Origin: Halopelagius fulvigenes
GTDB lineage: Archaea > Halobacteriota > Halobacteria > Halobacteriales > Haloferacaceae
DNA: 64,000 bases
Assembly: GCF_042662625.1 (NCBI RefSeq)
Contig: NZ_JBHSXH010000015.1
Coordinates: 310,001 to 374,000 of the forward strand
Direction of reading: 5' to 3'
The notes below the pieces were generated by a model that searched no databases, was not told the origin of the DNA, and saw only the letters and a program-made list of their open reading frames with translations. Position 1 is the stretch's first letter, and each line of letters begins with the position of its first letter. Shown piece by piece: positions 17,951 through 27,067 of the stretch. Both the position numbers and the translations under genes were made by a program.

Positions 17951-19522
17951 ATGTCAACAGCCGTTCGACTCGCCGGGATAACGAAGCGGTTCCCGGGGGT
18001 CATCGCGAACGACGACGTAGACATGTCCGTCGAGGGTGGGACGGTGCATGCGCTTCTCGGTGAGAACGGGGCCGGGAAGACGACATTGATGAACGTCCTC
18101 TACGGGCTGTACGAACCGACCGAGGGAACCGTCTACATCGACGGGACGCCGCGCTCGTTCGACTCGCCGCGAGACGCCATCGACGCCGGCATCGGGATGA
18201 TCCACCAGCACTTCATGCTGGTCGACCCGATGACCGTCACCGAGAACATCACGCTCGGCAACGAACCGCGGAAGTGGGGCGGGTTGGCCATCGACCGCGA
18301 GACGGCCCGGGAGGAAGTCGCCGAACTGTCGGAACGGTACGGGTTCGACGTGGACCCCGACGCCCGAATCGAAGACATCTCCGTCGGCGCGCAACAACGC
18401 GTCGAGATTCTGAAGGCCATCTACCGCGGCGCGGACGTTCTCATCCTCGACGAACCGACCGCCGTCCTGACCCCGCAGGAGGTGGAGGAACTGTTCGCCG
18501 TCCTCGAAGAACTCACCGCGCAGGGGAAGACGATTATCTTCATCTCGCACAAGCTCGGCGAGGTGCTGGAGGCGGCCGACGAGGTGACCGTCCTCCGCGA
18601 CGGGAAGAACGTCGGCACCGTCGCCACCGACGAGACGACGCGGGAGGAACTCGCGGAACTGATGGTCGGGCGGGAAGTGCTGATGGAGGTGGACAAACCG
18701 GCGATGGACGCCGGCGACTCCGTCCTCTCGGTCCGCGACCTGTCGGTCGAGGACGAACGCGACGTGGAAGTCGTCGGGGACGTGTCGTTCGAGGTTCGCT
18801 CCGGCGAGGTGTTCGGAATCGCGGGCGTGGACGGCAACGGGCAGGCCGAACTCGTCGAGGCCATCACCGGCCTGCGGACGCAGGAGTCCGGCACCGTCTC
18901 CTTCGAGGGCGAACGCATCGACGGGTGGTCGCGCCGAAAGCGCATCCGGGAGGGGATGGCCTACATCCCGGAGGACCGCCAAGAGCGCGGACTGGTGATG
19001 GAGTTCGACCTCGTGGAGAACGGCATCCTCGGGAGCCAGCACGCCGAACCGTTCGCCTCCGAGGGTCGAATCGACTGGGACACGTCCCGGTCGCACGCCG
19101 AGGACATCATCCGGAAGTACGACGTTCGCCCGCCGAACGCCGACGCCGACGCCGTCTCCTTCTCCGGCGGGAACCAACAGAAGTTCATCGTCGGCCGCGA
19201 GTTCGAACGCGACCCGTCGCTCGTCGTCGCGACGCATCCGACGCGCGGCGTGGACATCGGTTCGACCGAGTTCATCCACGAACGACTGCTCGACCTCCGG
19301 CGGGAGGGGAAGGGAGTGCTCCTGATATCCTCGAAGTTAGAGGAGGTACAGGGCCTCTCGGACCGCCTCGCGGTCATGTACGAGGGCGAGATAATGGACG
19401 TGGTGGACCCGGCGGCGGTGACCGAGGAGGAGCTCGGCCTCCTCATGGCGGGGGAGTACCCCGACTCCTACGAGTCGTCGCGTCGAACGGACGCCGCGGA
19501 ACCCGCGGGTGAGCGTCGATGA
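17951..19522 (+). CDS. ABC transporter ATP-binding protein, two ATPase domains (BMP-type importer)
   Basis: 523 residues with two ABC cassettes. The first has Walker A GENGAGKTTLMN (near residue 38), Q-loop GMIHQHFML, signature ISVGAQQRVEI and Walker B VLILDEPTAVL. The second has degenerate Walker A GVDGNGQAELVEA and signature FSGGNQQKFIVGRE. This layout matches sugar/nucleoside importers (RbsA/YufO-like). It energises uptake at the cytoplasmic face. It lies 45 bp after the lipoprotein gene and overlaps the first permease by four bases. Confidence 0.95.
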   Translation: MSTAVRLAGITKRFPGVIANDDVDMSVEGGTVHALLGENGAGKTTLMNVLYGLYEPTEGTVYIDGTPRSFDSPRDAIDAGIGMIHQHFMLVDPMTVTENITLGNEPRKWGGLAIDRETAREEVAELSERYGFDVDPDARIEDISVGAQQRVEILKAIYRGADVLILDEPTAVLTPQEVEELFAVLEELTAQGKTIIFISHKLGEVLEAADEVTVLRDGKNVGTVATDETTREELAELMVGREVLMEVDKPAMDAGDSVLSVRDLSVEDERDVEVVGDVSFEVRSGEVFGIAGVDGNGQAELVEAITGLRTQESGTVSFEGERIDGWSRRKRIREGMAYIPEDRQERGLVMEFDLVENGILGSQHAEPFASEGRIDWDTSRSHAEDIIRKYDVRPPNADADAVSFSGGNQQKFIVGREFERDPSLVVATHPTRGVDIGSTEFIHERLLDLRREGKGVLLISSKLEEVQGLSDRLAVMYEGEIMDVVDPAAVTEEELGLLMAGEYPDSYESSRRTDAAEPAGERR

Positions 19523-20736
19523 GCGTCAAAGACGGCGTCGAACGACTCGTCGGCGCGTCGGCGTTCGAGCGGTTTCTCATCAGCGGTGCGGCGTTGCTGC
19601 TCTCCGTCGCCGTCGGGTTCGTCCTCATCCTCGCGGCGGGGCGGATGACGACGTGCGGGGCCGCCGCCGCGACGTACTTCGGCGTCGGGTTCTGTTACGA
19701 CCCGTTCCTCATCTACGACCGCCTGTTCCTCGGCGCGTTCGGCAACTTCTCGGCGAACCCGCTCAACGGGCAGTTCGCCACGACGCTCTCGGAGACGACG
19801 ATACTGATGTTCACCGGCGTCGCCGTCGCCGTCGCCTTCCGCGCCGGCATCTTCAACATCGGGACGCAGGGGCAGCTCGTCGTCGGCGGTCTGGTGACCG
19901 CGGTGGCGATTCCCGCCGTCGCGGCGACGATACCGGCCGGCGTCGGCGCGTTCGTCCTCCTGCCGTTCGGCCTCCTCCTCGGGGCCGTCGCCGGCGGCAT
20001 CTACGGCGCGATACCGGGCGCGCTGAAGGCGTACGCCGACGCGAACGAGGTCATCACGACCATCATGCTCAACTTCGTCGCCACCTCGATCGCGCTGTAC
20101 CTCGTGCAGAGTCACTTCAAGGACCCCGAGAGCTTCGCGACTCAGACGGTGCCGGTCCCGGACCAAGCGCTGTTCCCGACGCTGGTGTTCAACCCCCGCA
20201 ACGACTTCTCGCTCGTCGCGTTCGGCCTCGCCGTCGCCCTCCTCGTGGCCGTCTACCTGATCCTCGAACGCACGTCGTTCGGGTACGACCTCCGGACGAG
20301 CGGTCTGCAGTCGGAGGCCGCCGAGTACGGCGGCGTCGACGCCGCCCGAACCGTCGTCGCGAGCATGACGTTCTCCGGAGCGCTCGCCGGCATCGGCGGC
20401 TCGATATACGTCCTGATGGTGCTGGGTAACTTCCAGACGGGCGTCCCCGCGTACGGGTTCGACGGCATCACCGTCTCCATCCTCGCGGGGAACAACCCCC
20501 TGGGCGTCGGCTTGGCGGCGCTGCTGTTCGGCGTCCTCAAGAGCGGGTCCATCGTCGTGGACGTAGCCACGGACGTGCCGCCGCAACTCGTCGGCGTCCT
20601 CCGGGGCCTCATCATCCTCTTCGTCGCCATGCCCGAGTTCTTCCGCCTCATCGGCAGACGCGTCTGGACGTTCGAAGACGAGGCGACCGGTCGTCCGGTC
20701 ACCGACGGCGGCGTGGGAGGTGAGGCCGATGAGTGA
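19519..20736 (+). CDS. ABC transporter permease (YufP-like, BMP-type importer)
   Basis: 405 residues, about nine or ten hydrophobic helices. The conserved permease stretch FRAGIFNIGTQGQLVVGGLV (near residue 112) is typical of BPD_transp_2 (branched-chain/sugar type) permeases, and the loop ANEVITTIMLNF is the ATPase-contact region. It forms half of the transmembrane channel with the following gene. The start is in an ATGA overlap with the ATPase gene. Confidence 0.92.
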   Translation: MSVKDGVERLVGASAFERFLISGAALLLSVAVGFVLILAAGRMTTCGAAAATYFGVGFCYDPFLIYDRLFLGAFGNFSANPLNGQFATTLSETTILMFTGVAVAVAFRAGIFNIGTQGQLVVGGLVTAVAIPAVAATIPAGVGAFVLLPFGLLLGAVAGGIYGAIPGALKAYADANEVITTIMLNFVATSIALYLVQSHFKDPESFATQTVPVPDQALFPTLVFNPRNDFSLVAFGLAVALLVAVYLILERTSFGYDLRTSGLQSEAAEYGGVDAARTVVASMTFSGALAGIGGSIYVLMVLGNFQTGVPAYGFDGITVSILAGNNPLGVGLAALLFGVLKSGSIVVDVATDVPPQLVGVLRGLIILFVAMPEFFRLIGRRVWTFEDEATGRPVTDGGVGGEADE

Positions 20737-21802
20737 GGCCAACCTCCGTTCCGGCCTGACGAGGGGCATCGACTCGCGGCGACTCGTCGCCGGCGTCGCG
20801 CTCTTCGCCCTCGCGGCCGTCGCCGTCCTCGGCGTCCTGTTCCCGTCGTCGGGCGCCGGGCAGTTGCTCTCCATCATGACCGCGAAGAGCACGATGTCCG
20901 CGACGCTCCGGCTGTCGGTTCCCATCGCGTTCGCCGCCCTCGGCGGTATCTTCGCCGAGAAGAGCGGCGTCATCAACATCGGACTCGAAGGGCTGCTCAT
21001 CATCTCCGCGTTCGGCGGCGTCTACTTCGCCGACGTGACCGGGAGCACGTGGCTCGGCGTCGCCGCGGGCGTCGTCGCCAGCACCCTGCTGGCCGCGGTG
21101 TTCGCCGTCGTCTGCATCGAGTTTCGCGCCGACCAGATCATCGCCGGCCTCGCCATCTGGCTCATCGCGCTCGGGTTGGCCCCCTTCGCGTCGCAGGTGG
21201 TGTACGGCGGGCCGAACACCACGAGCGTTCCGACGGTGGGGACGGTTACGGTTCCGTTCCTCTCGAACCCGAAGTTCGGCGCGTTCGCCGCGCTCTTCGA
21301 CGCGACGCCGTTCGTCTACCTGATGTTCGTCGCCGTCGTCGCCTCGTGGTGGACGCTCAACCGGACCGCGTTCGGTCGGTGGGTCCGCGCCAGCGGCGAG
21401 AACCCGAAGGCGCTGGACACCGCGGGCGTGGACGTGCAACGCGTCCGCTACGCCGCGGCCATCCTCTCGGGCGTCCTCGCCGGCATCGGCGGGGCGGCGC
21501 TGTCGCTCAGCATCGGACAGTTCACGGGTAACGGCCCGACGATGGTCAACGGCAAGGGGTTCATCGCCATCGTCGCCTACCTGTTCGGCAACTACAACCC
21601 CATCGGCGCGATGCTCTCGACGATGCTGTTCGCCGGACTGGACGCGCTTCAACTGACGCTGCAGGCGCGCGACGTGTTCGCGATCCCGCAACCCCTCGTG
21701 CGGACCATCCCGTACGTGACGGTCATCATCGTCCTCGCACTCGTCGGTCGGACCCGCATCCCCGAGGCCGCGGGCGACCACTACGAGTCGGGCGAAGACT
21801 GA
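20729..21802 (+). CDS. ABC transporter permease (YufQ-like, BMP-type importer)
   Basis: 357 residues from ATG 20729, preceded by GGGAGGTGAGG; an in-frame GTG at 20720 is less likely. It overlaps the previous stop by eight bases. It has about eight or nine helices. The family stretch GIFAEKSGVINIGLEGLLI lies near residue 75, and GENPKALDTAGVDVQRVR is the cytoplasmic loop that contacts the ATPase. It completes the four-gene nucleoside-type importer. A 173-bp gap follows. Confidence 0.92.
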   Translation: MSEANLRSGLTRGIDSRRLVAGVALFALAAVAVLGVLFPSSGAGQLLSIMTAKSTMSATLRLSVPIAFAALGGIFAEKSGVINIGLEGLLIISAFGGVYFADVTGSTWLGVAAGVVASTLLAAVFAVVCIEFRADQIIAGLAIWLIALGLAPFASQVVYGGPNTTSVPTVGTVTVPFLSNPKFGAFAALFDATPFVYLMFVAVVASWWTLNRTAFGRWVRASGENPKALDTAGVDVQRVRYAAAILSGVLAGIGGAALSLSIGQFTGNGPTMVNGKGFIAIVAYLFGNYNPIGAMLSTMLFAGLDALQLTLQARDVFAIPQPLVRTIPYVTVIIVLALVGRTRIPEAAGDHYESGED

Positions 21803-21975
21803 GGCACCGCGCCGATTTTCGCCCTCTGCGTCGTCCGCTTCCGCCGTTCTCTTTTCGCCGTTCTCCGTTCACCGCTCTCCGTTCGCCGCCCGTCGCCATC
21901 CGGTCGGATATACTATTTTTCTGACCTTCTAACACGTCTGGGGGATTTATTATCAGGAACGGTGATGCGCCGCAT

Positions 21976-22887
21976 ATGCGCCCGCGAGACGCTGTCCGAA
22001 GTGCCGCCCGGTACCACCTCCGTGCGTTCGTCCCGACGGCCGTCGGCGTGGGTCTCGCCGGTGTCGGCCTCTGGTTCGGACTCCGAGGAGGCGGAACCCT
22101 CTCCCCGACCGCCCTGGCCGCCTCGGGCCGCGTCGTTCCGACCGCCCTCCTCGTCGGCGTCGGCCTCCTCGTCGCCGCGTTCGGCCGAACCGCCGCCCGC
22201 CTCGCCGCCACCGCCGACCTCGTCGCCGTCGAAGTCGAGGACGCGCGGGGCGGGGACGACGGAATCGACCCCGACGACCTGCGCGAGACGGTGTCGCTGG
22301 CGGTGCAACACGCCGTCGCCGACACGATGGACGTTGCGTCGGACCAGATAGAGGAGAACGTCGAAGACGCCGTCTCCCGCGCCCTCGCCGAACGCGGCGG
22401 GTCCGGGGCGGCCGACTCCGTCCGGAAAGTCGTCGACCCGACGGGCGAACGGGAGGTCCGCGAACTCGACGAACGACCCCCGTCCGCCGACCGCCCGTCC
22501 GCCGGGAGCGTGAACGGGGACGTCACCGCCGACGGGCCCCCCGCCGACCCTCTCGCCGAACGGCCGCGCGGCGACGAGGAGACGCACGACCCTCTCTCGG
22601 AGGCGTCCCGGCGGGCCAGCGAACGGATGCAGTCCCTCCTCGACGACGACAACAGCGAGTTCCCGGCGGAGGCGTCGCCCGACGCGCCCGCCGACGGCGC
22701 GGAGATACTCACCGACGACGGCGACGACGGCGGCGAGGAGTCTCGGCTCCCGGACGGTTCGACGGCGACGGCGGACGACGCGGAGATTATCGACGGGGAC
22801 CGACGCGACGGCGAAGCGACCGGGGAGGAGGCGGCGGACGCCGACGCCGGGATGGTGTTCGGCACGGAACTGAAGGACGCGGAGTGA
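21976..22887 (+). CDS. Membrane-anchored acidic haloarchaeal protein
   Basis: 303 residues. Two N-terminal hydrophobic helices (about 19-36 and 53-73) are followed by a short amphipathic part (LRETVSLAVQHAVADTMDV) and a long Asp/Glu/Ala-rich disordered tail to the end. No enzyme motif is seen. It resembles uncharacterised haloarchaeal proteins. It is the last clear chromosomal gene before the provirus and has host-like base composition. Confidence 0.65.
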   Translation: MRPRDAVRSAARYHLRAFVPTAVGVGLAGVGLWFGLRGGGTLSPTALAASGRVVPTALLVGVGLLVAAFGRTAARLAATADLVAVEVEDARGGDDGIDPDDLRETVSLAVQHAVADTMDVASDQIEENVEDAVSRALAERGGSGAADSVRKVVDPTGEREVRELDERPPSADRPSAGSVNGDVTADGPPADPLAERPRGDEETHDPLSEASRRASERMQSLLDDDNSEFPAEASPDAPADGAEILTDDGDDGGEESRLPDGSTATADDAEIIDGDRRDGEATGEEAADADAGMVFGTELKDAE

Positions 22888-22945
22888 CCGCGCTACTCGG
22901 TCTCGCCGGCCCGGCGGCGTGCGTTCGCGCCCGTCCCGTCGAACT

Positions 22946-23010
22946 GTCGCCTCGTAGGCGACCGAACCGGGCATAAAGAGTATTTCTTACACTGGGTTTT
23001 ACCAATACTC
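22946..23010. repeat. Hairpin and inverted repeat at the provirus left junction
   Basis: A perfect 7-bp hairpin GTCGCCT-cgt-AGGCGAC spans 22946-22962. A second perfect 7-bp inverted repeat GAGTATT/AATACTC has arms at 22978-22984 and 23004-23010, ending 17 bases before the integrase start. Base composition drops to AT-rich here. These could mark the attachment core, integrase arm sites or the int promoter/operator. No tRNA gene is recognisable at this junction. Confidence 0.4.
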
Positions 23011-23027
23011 ATCATGTCTGACCTGTT

Positions 23028-24281
23028 ATGGGGTCGCTCACCGACTACGCTGGGTACGGACGGAAGTTCCGGAAGGAACTCGACAAACTCGACCACCACA
23101 CCGACGCCGATCGGCCGCACGTCAAGCGCTGGCTGAACAGCCTCGACGGCAACGTCACCGAGGGTACGATGGGCGAGTATCTCCGCCAGTTGCGCATCGC
23201 CTCGAAGAGACTCGACTGCCCGCTCGTCGAACTGACCGAGGACCGCATGGACGCCTACAAGTTCGAGATGCGCCACGAACGGCAGGGCGGTGACGGCCTC
23301 TCGGACTTCACCGTCAAACAGCGCCAGTTCGTCATCCGGCGCTTCCTCCAGTTCGTCAACAGCGACCTCGACGGCCTCGACTGGGCCGACGACTACGAAC
23401 TCGTCAAACCCGACAGTAAGACCATCAGCGCCGACGACATGCTCACGCAGGAGGACATCCGCAAACTCACCGAGGGAGCGCAGAACCTCCGCGATATCGC
23501 CGTCATCGAGTTCCTCGCGGACACAGGCGCGCGCCTCTCGCTCATGGGGTCGCTCCGCGTCGGCGACGTCGACCTGGATACCGAGCAGGCTACCTACACC
23601 CCGAACGACGAAGCGAGAGGCCTGAAGGGTGCGCCGATCACCGAGTACCCGCTCATCGACTCGAAGGCGAGCCTGCGGACGTATCTCCGGAACACGCACC
23701 CCCGACCGGATGTCGACGAAGCGGCCTTCTTCCACAAGTTGAGCGAAACCAGACGGACGTGGCGTGAGGACGACGGCGCCGTCTCGCCGAACACGATCCG
23801 CCGGCAACTCCGTCGAGCGGCCGAACACGGCGGCGTCGACAAGCCCGTCAACCCCCACAACTTCCGACACTCTGCGGTGACGCGGATGGCTCGCGAAGGC
23901 TATACGAGAAGCCAGATCGAGCACCGCGTCCACTGGACCATCGACACGGACATGTGGGAGACGTACGAGCACATCGCGAGCGAACAGCACAACTCGGACA
24001 TCTTCGCGCAGGCGGGCGTCATCGATCCCGAGGACCGCGACGGCCCGAGTCGGGAGCGACACCCCTGCGGAAACTGCCACGAGACGCTCGCCCCGCACCA
24101 CGAGTTCTGCCCGCGGTGCGGCGAGCCCGCGACGCCCGAGCGACGCGAAGAGGTGGACGCCAAACGCGACGTCGTCGTCGACGAACTCGTGAAGGCGACC
24201 GACGCGGAGACGCGCCAGCAGCTGCGGACGCTGCTCGACGCCATCGACGAGAACCCGCAGCACGCCGTCGACGGGTCGTGA
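23028..24281 (+). CDS. int: Tyrosine recombinase/integrase with C-terminal zinc ribbon
   Basis: 417 residues. An N-terminal SAM-like arm/core-binding domain (about 5-125) precedes the catalytic domain. Catalytic residues visible are R169 (DTGARL), H277 and R280 (HNFRHS), H302/W303 (RVHW) and nucleophile Y313 (TYEHI). A C-terminal zinc ribbon has Cys347, Cys350, Cys361 and Cys364. It should integrate and excise the provirus by strand exchange at the attachment sites. The zinc ribbon may bind DNA or a partner. It reads inward from the left junction, opposite to the early operon. Confidence 0.95.
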   Translation: MGSLTDYAGYGRKFRKELDKLDHHTDADRPHVKRWLNSLDGNVTEGTMGEYLRQLRIASKRLDCPLVELTEDRMDAYKFEMRHERQGGDGLSDFTVKQRQFVIRRFLQFVNSDLDGLDWADDYELVKPDSKTISADDMLTQEDIRKLTEGAQNLRDIAVIEFLADTGARLSLMGSLRVGDVDLDTEQATYTPNDEARGLKGAPITEYPLIDSKASLRTYLRNTHPRPDVDEAAFFHKLSETRRTWREDDGAVSPNTIRRQLRRAAEHGGVDKPVNPHNFRHSAVTRMAREGYTRSQIEHRVHWTIDTDMWETYEHIASEQHNSDIFAQAGVIDPEDRDGPSRERHPCGNCHETLAPHHEFCPRCGEPATPERREEVDAKRDVVVDELVKATDAETRQQLRTLLDAIDENPQHAVDGS

Positions 24282-24339
24282 ATCGTCTGCCGCGATACGA
24301 AGAGCGGGGGTCGTAGTCGCGGACATCGCAGTCTCCAAC

Positions 24340-24582
24340 TTACGACACCTCCGAGAGTACGACGTCGTCACCGAGGCGGTGCCACGAGTTTCCGTGGGTG
24401 TCGCTACAGTAGATGATTCGAGCGACAGCGTCGGCGTTTTCGACGCACTCGGTGTGGTACGGCTCTCCGTCTTTAAGCGGGGCTACTTTCGTGTCCCAGT
24501 CGAGTTCCTCGTCACAACCGGGACAGGTGAAGTAGCCGCGTTCCTTGAACCGCTGAATCTCGCTGGTCTCTGTCTCACTCAT
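24340..24582 (-). CDS. Small zinc-binding provirus protein
   Basis: 80 residues from ATG 24582. CPGCDEELDWDTKV gives a CxxC pair, with a later H-x2-C (YHTEC) and HGNSWHRL. The pattern suits a treble-clef or zinc-ribbon domain. It is the last gene of the early operon and overlaps the upstream gene by eight bases. Function is unknown. Confidence 0.6.
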   Translation of the reverse strand: MSETETSEIQRFKERGYFTCPGCDEELDWDTKVAPLKDGEPYHTECVENADAVARIIYCSDTHGNSWHRLGDDVVLSEVS

Positions 24583-24718
24583 CGTCGGTCCTCCCGTCGA
24601 GGACGGACTGGGCGAGTTCACCGATTTCCTCGCCTTCGTACTTCTTGACGAGTGCACGCAGCGCTTCGTCAGTCGAGTCCGTGTACTCGCCCGCGTTGGG
24701 AGCGTCACTCGAACTCAT
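24575..24718 (-). CDS. 47-residue acidic provirus protein
   Basis: Starts at ATG 24718, overlapping the upstream gene by four bases. An N-terminal Ser/Asp-rich part leads to a predicted helix DEALRALVKKYEGEEIGELAQ. No family is recognised. It is supported by its place in the chain of overlapping genes. Confidence 0.5.
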   Translation of the reverse strand: MSSSDAPNAGEYTDSTDEALRALVKKYEGEEIGELAQSVLDGRTDDE

Positions 24719-24993
24719 CGTTTCCTCCGAGGATCGACCTTCTCGGTCGATCGGTTCGGGCAGTCCTCGCGCGTCCCGTCCGTGTGCGGGCTCTTGTTCC
24801 ACGCGCGGGCGTGCCCGTACTCGACGCCGTCACCGTCGACCGTGATCCAGTAGTTGCAGTCTACACAGACCGCATCGTGGTTCGGGTGCTCGACGGGGAT
24901 GAGGTGTGATGGGAACTTCTGATCCGTCTCTGCTGGCGTCCAGTCGCTCCGGGCGCTGTTGTCGCGCGAGGGGTTCGCGGGTAGCGTCGTCAT
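24715..24993 (-). CDS. Small provirus protein with CVDC zinc knuckle
   Basis: 92 residues. The middle reads HPNHDAVCVDCNYWITVDGDGVEYGHARAW: CxxC plus His residues that could complete a zinc site, with a later Cys in REDCPN. Function is unknown. It overlaps both neighbours by four bases. Confidence 0.6.
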   Translation of the reverse strand: MTTLPANPSRDNSARSDWTPAETDQKFPSHLIPVEHPNHDAVCVDCNYWITVDGDGVEYGHARAWNKSPHTDGTREDCPNRSTEKVDPRRKR

Positions 24994-25238
24994 GCTGACC
25001 CTCCCACGTCGTCGGGATCGGCGTCGGCGAGCTTTCGCGCGAGGCCGTACCGAACCGGGCCCTCTTGGATGGGGCGAATCTTTGGTTCGCGGAAGGTGGC
25101 CTGACAGCGGTCACAGTAGTACGCCTCGGCCTCACTGGGCGGGTCCGACGAGATCCCACCCGGCCGGCGGCGAACCTGCGTCTCGTTACACTCGGGACAG
25201 GCACGCACCTCGCCCTTGCCAGTGACCGGTCGGCTCAT
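24990..25238 (-). CDS. Zinc-ribbon provirus protein
   Basis: 82 residues from ATG 25238. Two CxxC knuckles (ACPECNETQVRRR and YYCDRCQATFRE), 24 residues apart, make a classic zinc ribbon. A basic patch between them suggests nucleic-acid binding. Overlaps with both neighbours are four bases. Confidence 0.65.
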   Translation of the reverse strand: MSRPVTGKGEVRACPECNETQVRRRPGGISSDPPSEAEAYYCDRCQATFREPKIRPIQEGPVRYGLARKLADADPDDVGGSA

Positions 25239-25384
25239 AGGACCACCCCGATGGCGTACCCGACGAGCACGCCGACCTCGAAGATGATCGCGGCGATCCA
25301 GATGGCGAGGAACCAGAACGGGCACGTCCGAATCCGGCGGTGGAGTCTCGCCACCTGCCGGTGGAACCGCGTCATCAGGGCCAT
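25235..25384 (-). CDS. 49-residue single-span membrane protein
   Basis: Not annotated by length-based ORF calls. An ATG at 25384 opens a frame ending in TGA at 25235. A basic N-terminus (MALMTRFHRQVARLHRRIR) is followed by one hydrophobic helix of about 27 residues (FWFLAIWIAAII through VGYAIGVVL). It overlaps the downstream gene in ATGA and the upstream gene by 10 bases. The positive-inside charge fits N-in/C-out topology. Confidence 0.6.
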   Translation of the reverse strand: MALMTRFHRQVARLHRRIRTCPFWFLAIWIAAIIFEVGVLVGYAIGVVL

Positions 25385-25524
25385 AGGTCTCCCCCTCCCT
25401 GCTTTTCGCGGACTTCTGCGACGTTTTCGAGGTACGTCGCGCCCTTGCGGATCTCGTTGGGATCGACGTTTGTGTGCCGGTCGACGAGTTGTTTGAGTTC
25501 CTCACGCCATTCTTCAGCGCTCAT
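25375..25524 (-). CDS. 49-residue charged helical provirus protein
   Basis: ATG 25524 to TGA 25375. Sequence starts MSAEEWREELKQLVDRHTNV and continues with a second helical part, rich in Glu/Lys/Arg. No family is recognised. It overlaps the upstream gene by four bases and the downstream membrane gene by 10, so it belongs to the early operon. Confidence 0.55.
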   Translation of the reverse strand: MSAEEWREELKQLVDRHTNVDPNEIRKGATYLENVAEVREKQGGGDLWP

Positions 25525-26240
25525 TCGGCACTCACCTCAAATTCCTCGTCGCTGCCGGTCTCGGTGAGGAACGTCTGGTCGGAGTCGGGGAGCGACGCGT
25601 ACTCCAGCAGTTCCTCACGAAGCCACTTCGCGAACGTCGGCGTCGCCATCGTCGTGAACACGGCGACGTAGCCCGAGGCCGCGGCCGTCCCGCGGACGCT
25701 CGTCCCGTTCCACGAGTAGCGGAAGCCGAGTTGCGACGTCTCACGCCCGTCGGTCTGGCTGAGGTGGGCGTCGGCGTGGTAGTCGATACTGATGCGCGGG
25801 TTATCGGGGTCGGTCTTGTCGCTCGCCCCGACGTGCCACGCCTCGGCGGTGTCGTCGTCGCGCAGGTCGCTCGCCCACGCATCCAAGTCGAGGACGGCGC
25901 GGTCGATCCAGACGCCCGCACGCGCACCGAGGTAGTCGAACAGCCACTCGCCGTCTGAGGAGTCGACGCCGACGAAGCCCGCATCGAGGTCGGCATAGAA
26001 GTCGCACGCCACCTCGCGGAGCCCGTCGACCTTCTCGGTCGAGATGCCGGTCTCGTCGTCAACCCAGACGTCGGTCGTCTGCGTATCGATGGTGTTCGCG
26101 CAGGTGCCGTGGTACACTTCCGCGCCGTCGAGGTAGGCCGTCGACTCGGCATCGATGGCGGGAAAGCCGCTGTCGAGCCGGGAGTCGATGGTGGTCGTCT
26201 CCGCCGGGCCGTCGGTGAGACCGAGAATGCACGCGTGCAT
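25521..26240 (-). CDS. Hypothetical provirus protein, 239 residues
   Basis: An acidic, folded-looking protein with aromatic-rich segments (EWLFDYLGARAGVWIDRAVLDL, then ISIDYHADAHLSQT). A mixed alpha/beta domain is likely and there are no transmembrane helices. It overlaps the preceding gene by one base and the next by four. It is one of the two largest products of the early operon, so a role in replication, recombination or host takeover is possible but not shown. Confidence 0.7.
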   Translation of the reverse strand: MHACILGLTDGPAETTTIDSRLDSGFPAIDAESTAYLDGAEVYHGTCANTIDTQTTDVWVDDETGISTEKVDGLREVACDFYADLDAGFVGVDSSDGEWLFDYLGARAGVWIDRAVLDLDAWASDLRDDDTAEAWHVGASDKTDPDNPRISIDYHADAHLSQTDGRETSQLGFRYSWNGTSVRGTAAASGYVAVFTTMATPTFAKWLREELLEYASLPDSDQTFLTETGSDEEFEVSAE

Positions 26241-27067
26241 CAGTCGGCCACCTCCCGAAGGGCGGCGATGCGCTCTTCGAGCACGTCGTCCTCGACGAGC
26301 GTCTCGTTCGACTGCAGCAGCCCCAACTTCCCGAGGAGGTCCTTCGTCGTCATGAGCGAGTTCATGCCGATACGTCGGTGGACATCGAGCGCCGTCTCCT
26401 GGGCCTCGACCTCATTGAGCACTTCCGCGAGCGTACGCGGCGTCGTCGCGTCAGCGACAATTTGGCTCGGGTGTCCGTCGCACCACTCGGGAATGTCTGC
26501 GTCGTTCGACGCCTCCGGGCTCTGATCAAGCGGGGCGTCGGGCTCGTGATCGAGCGGAATGGGCTCGTCGTCGGGGTGCATCTGCCCGTGGTGAATGTTG
26601 AGGCTCTGGTAGGGGCCCTTGCCGCAGATGCCGCACCAGACTTTGGACTCGCTGTCGTCGGCGTCGTCGGCGTCGTACCGGTCGGCGTCGTCTTCGGCAC
26701 TGGCCTCCGAGTCGTCCTCCTCACGCTCGTCGGTCTGGATATCGGGGGACTCGACTGCGTCGGCACCGTCGTCGATGACCGTGGCGAACGCTCCGAGGTC
26801 GAGACCATCCACGCGGTCACGCAGTTCGGCGATGCCCTCGACGACGAGGGGGAACATCTCTCGCGAGAGCGACGTCGTCCCTACGGGCGCGATGCGCGCA
26901 AGCCGGACGCCCTCGCCCCCGGACGTGCCTGACGCCGTCAGGACGACCGCGTGATCGTCGTCGCCGTCGATGCGGACGACGAGCTGGTCGACCGCGCCAT
27001 CGCTGAACGTCTCTTCGACCTTCGCGAGCGTGGGCGTCACTCCGGCGGTCGGCGTCTCGATGCTCAT
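26240..27067 (-). CDS. Acidic provirus protein with C2H2-like zinc finger
   Basis: 275 residues from ATG 27067. The N-terminal 100 residues look globular (VEETFSDGAVDQLVVRIDGDD). A long Asp/Glu-rich linker (about 115-150) follows. Then comes a zinc finger CGICGKGPYQSLNIHHGQMH (CxxC and H-x4-H) and a C-terminal helical part with RIGMNSLMTTKDLLGKLGLL. The finger and C-terminal helices may bind DNA. Upstream ATGs in frame give poor sequence. It overlaps its neighbours by one base. Confidence 0.65.
   Translation of the reverse strand: MSIETPTAGVTPTLAKVEETFSDGAVDQLVVRIDGDDDHAVVLTASGTSGGEGVRLARIAPVGTTSLSREMFPLVVEGIAELRDRVDGLDLGAFATVIDDGADAVESPDIQTDEREEDDSEASAEDDADRYDADDADDSESKVWCGICGKGPYQSLNIHHGQMHPDDEPIPLDHEPDAPLDQSPEASNDADIPEWCDGHPSQIVADATTPRTLAEVLNEVEAQETALDVHRRIGMNSLMTTKDLLGKLGLLQSNETLVEDDVLEERIAALREVAD

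Noticed and set aside
17954..19279. Minus-strand frame of 441 codons opposite the ABC ATPase
   Set aside because: Antisense of an unambiguous double ATPase; no motif or start context.
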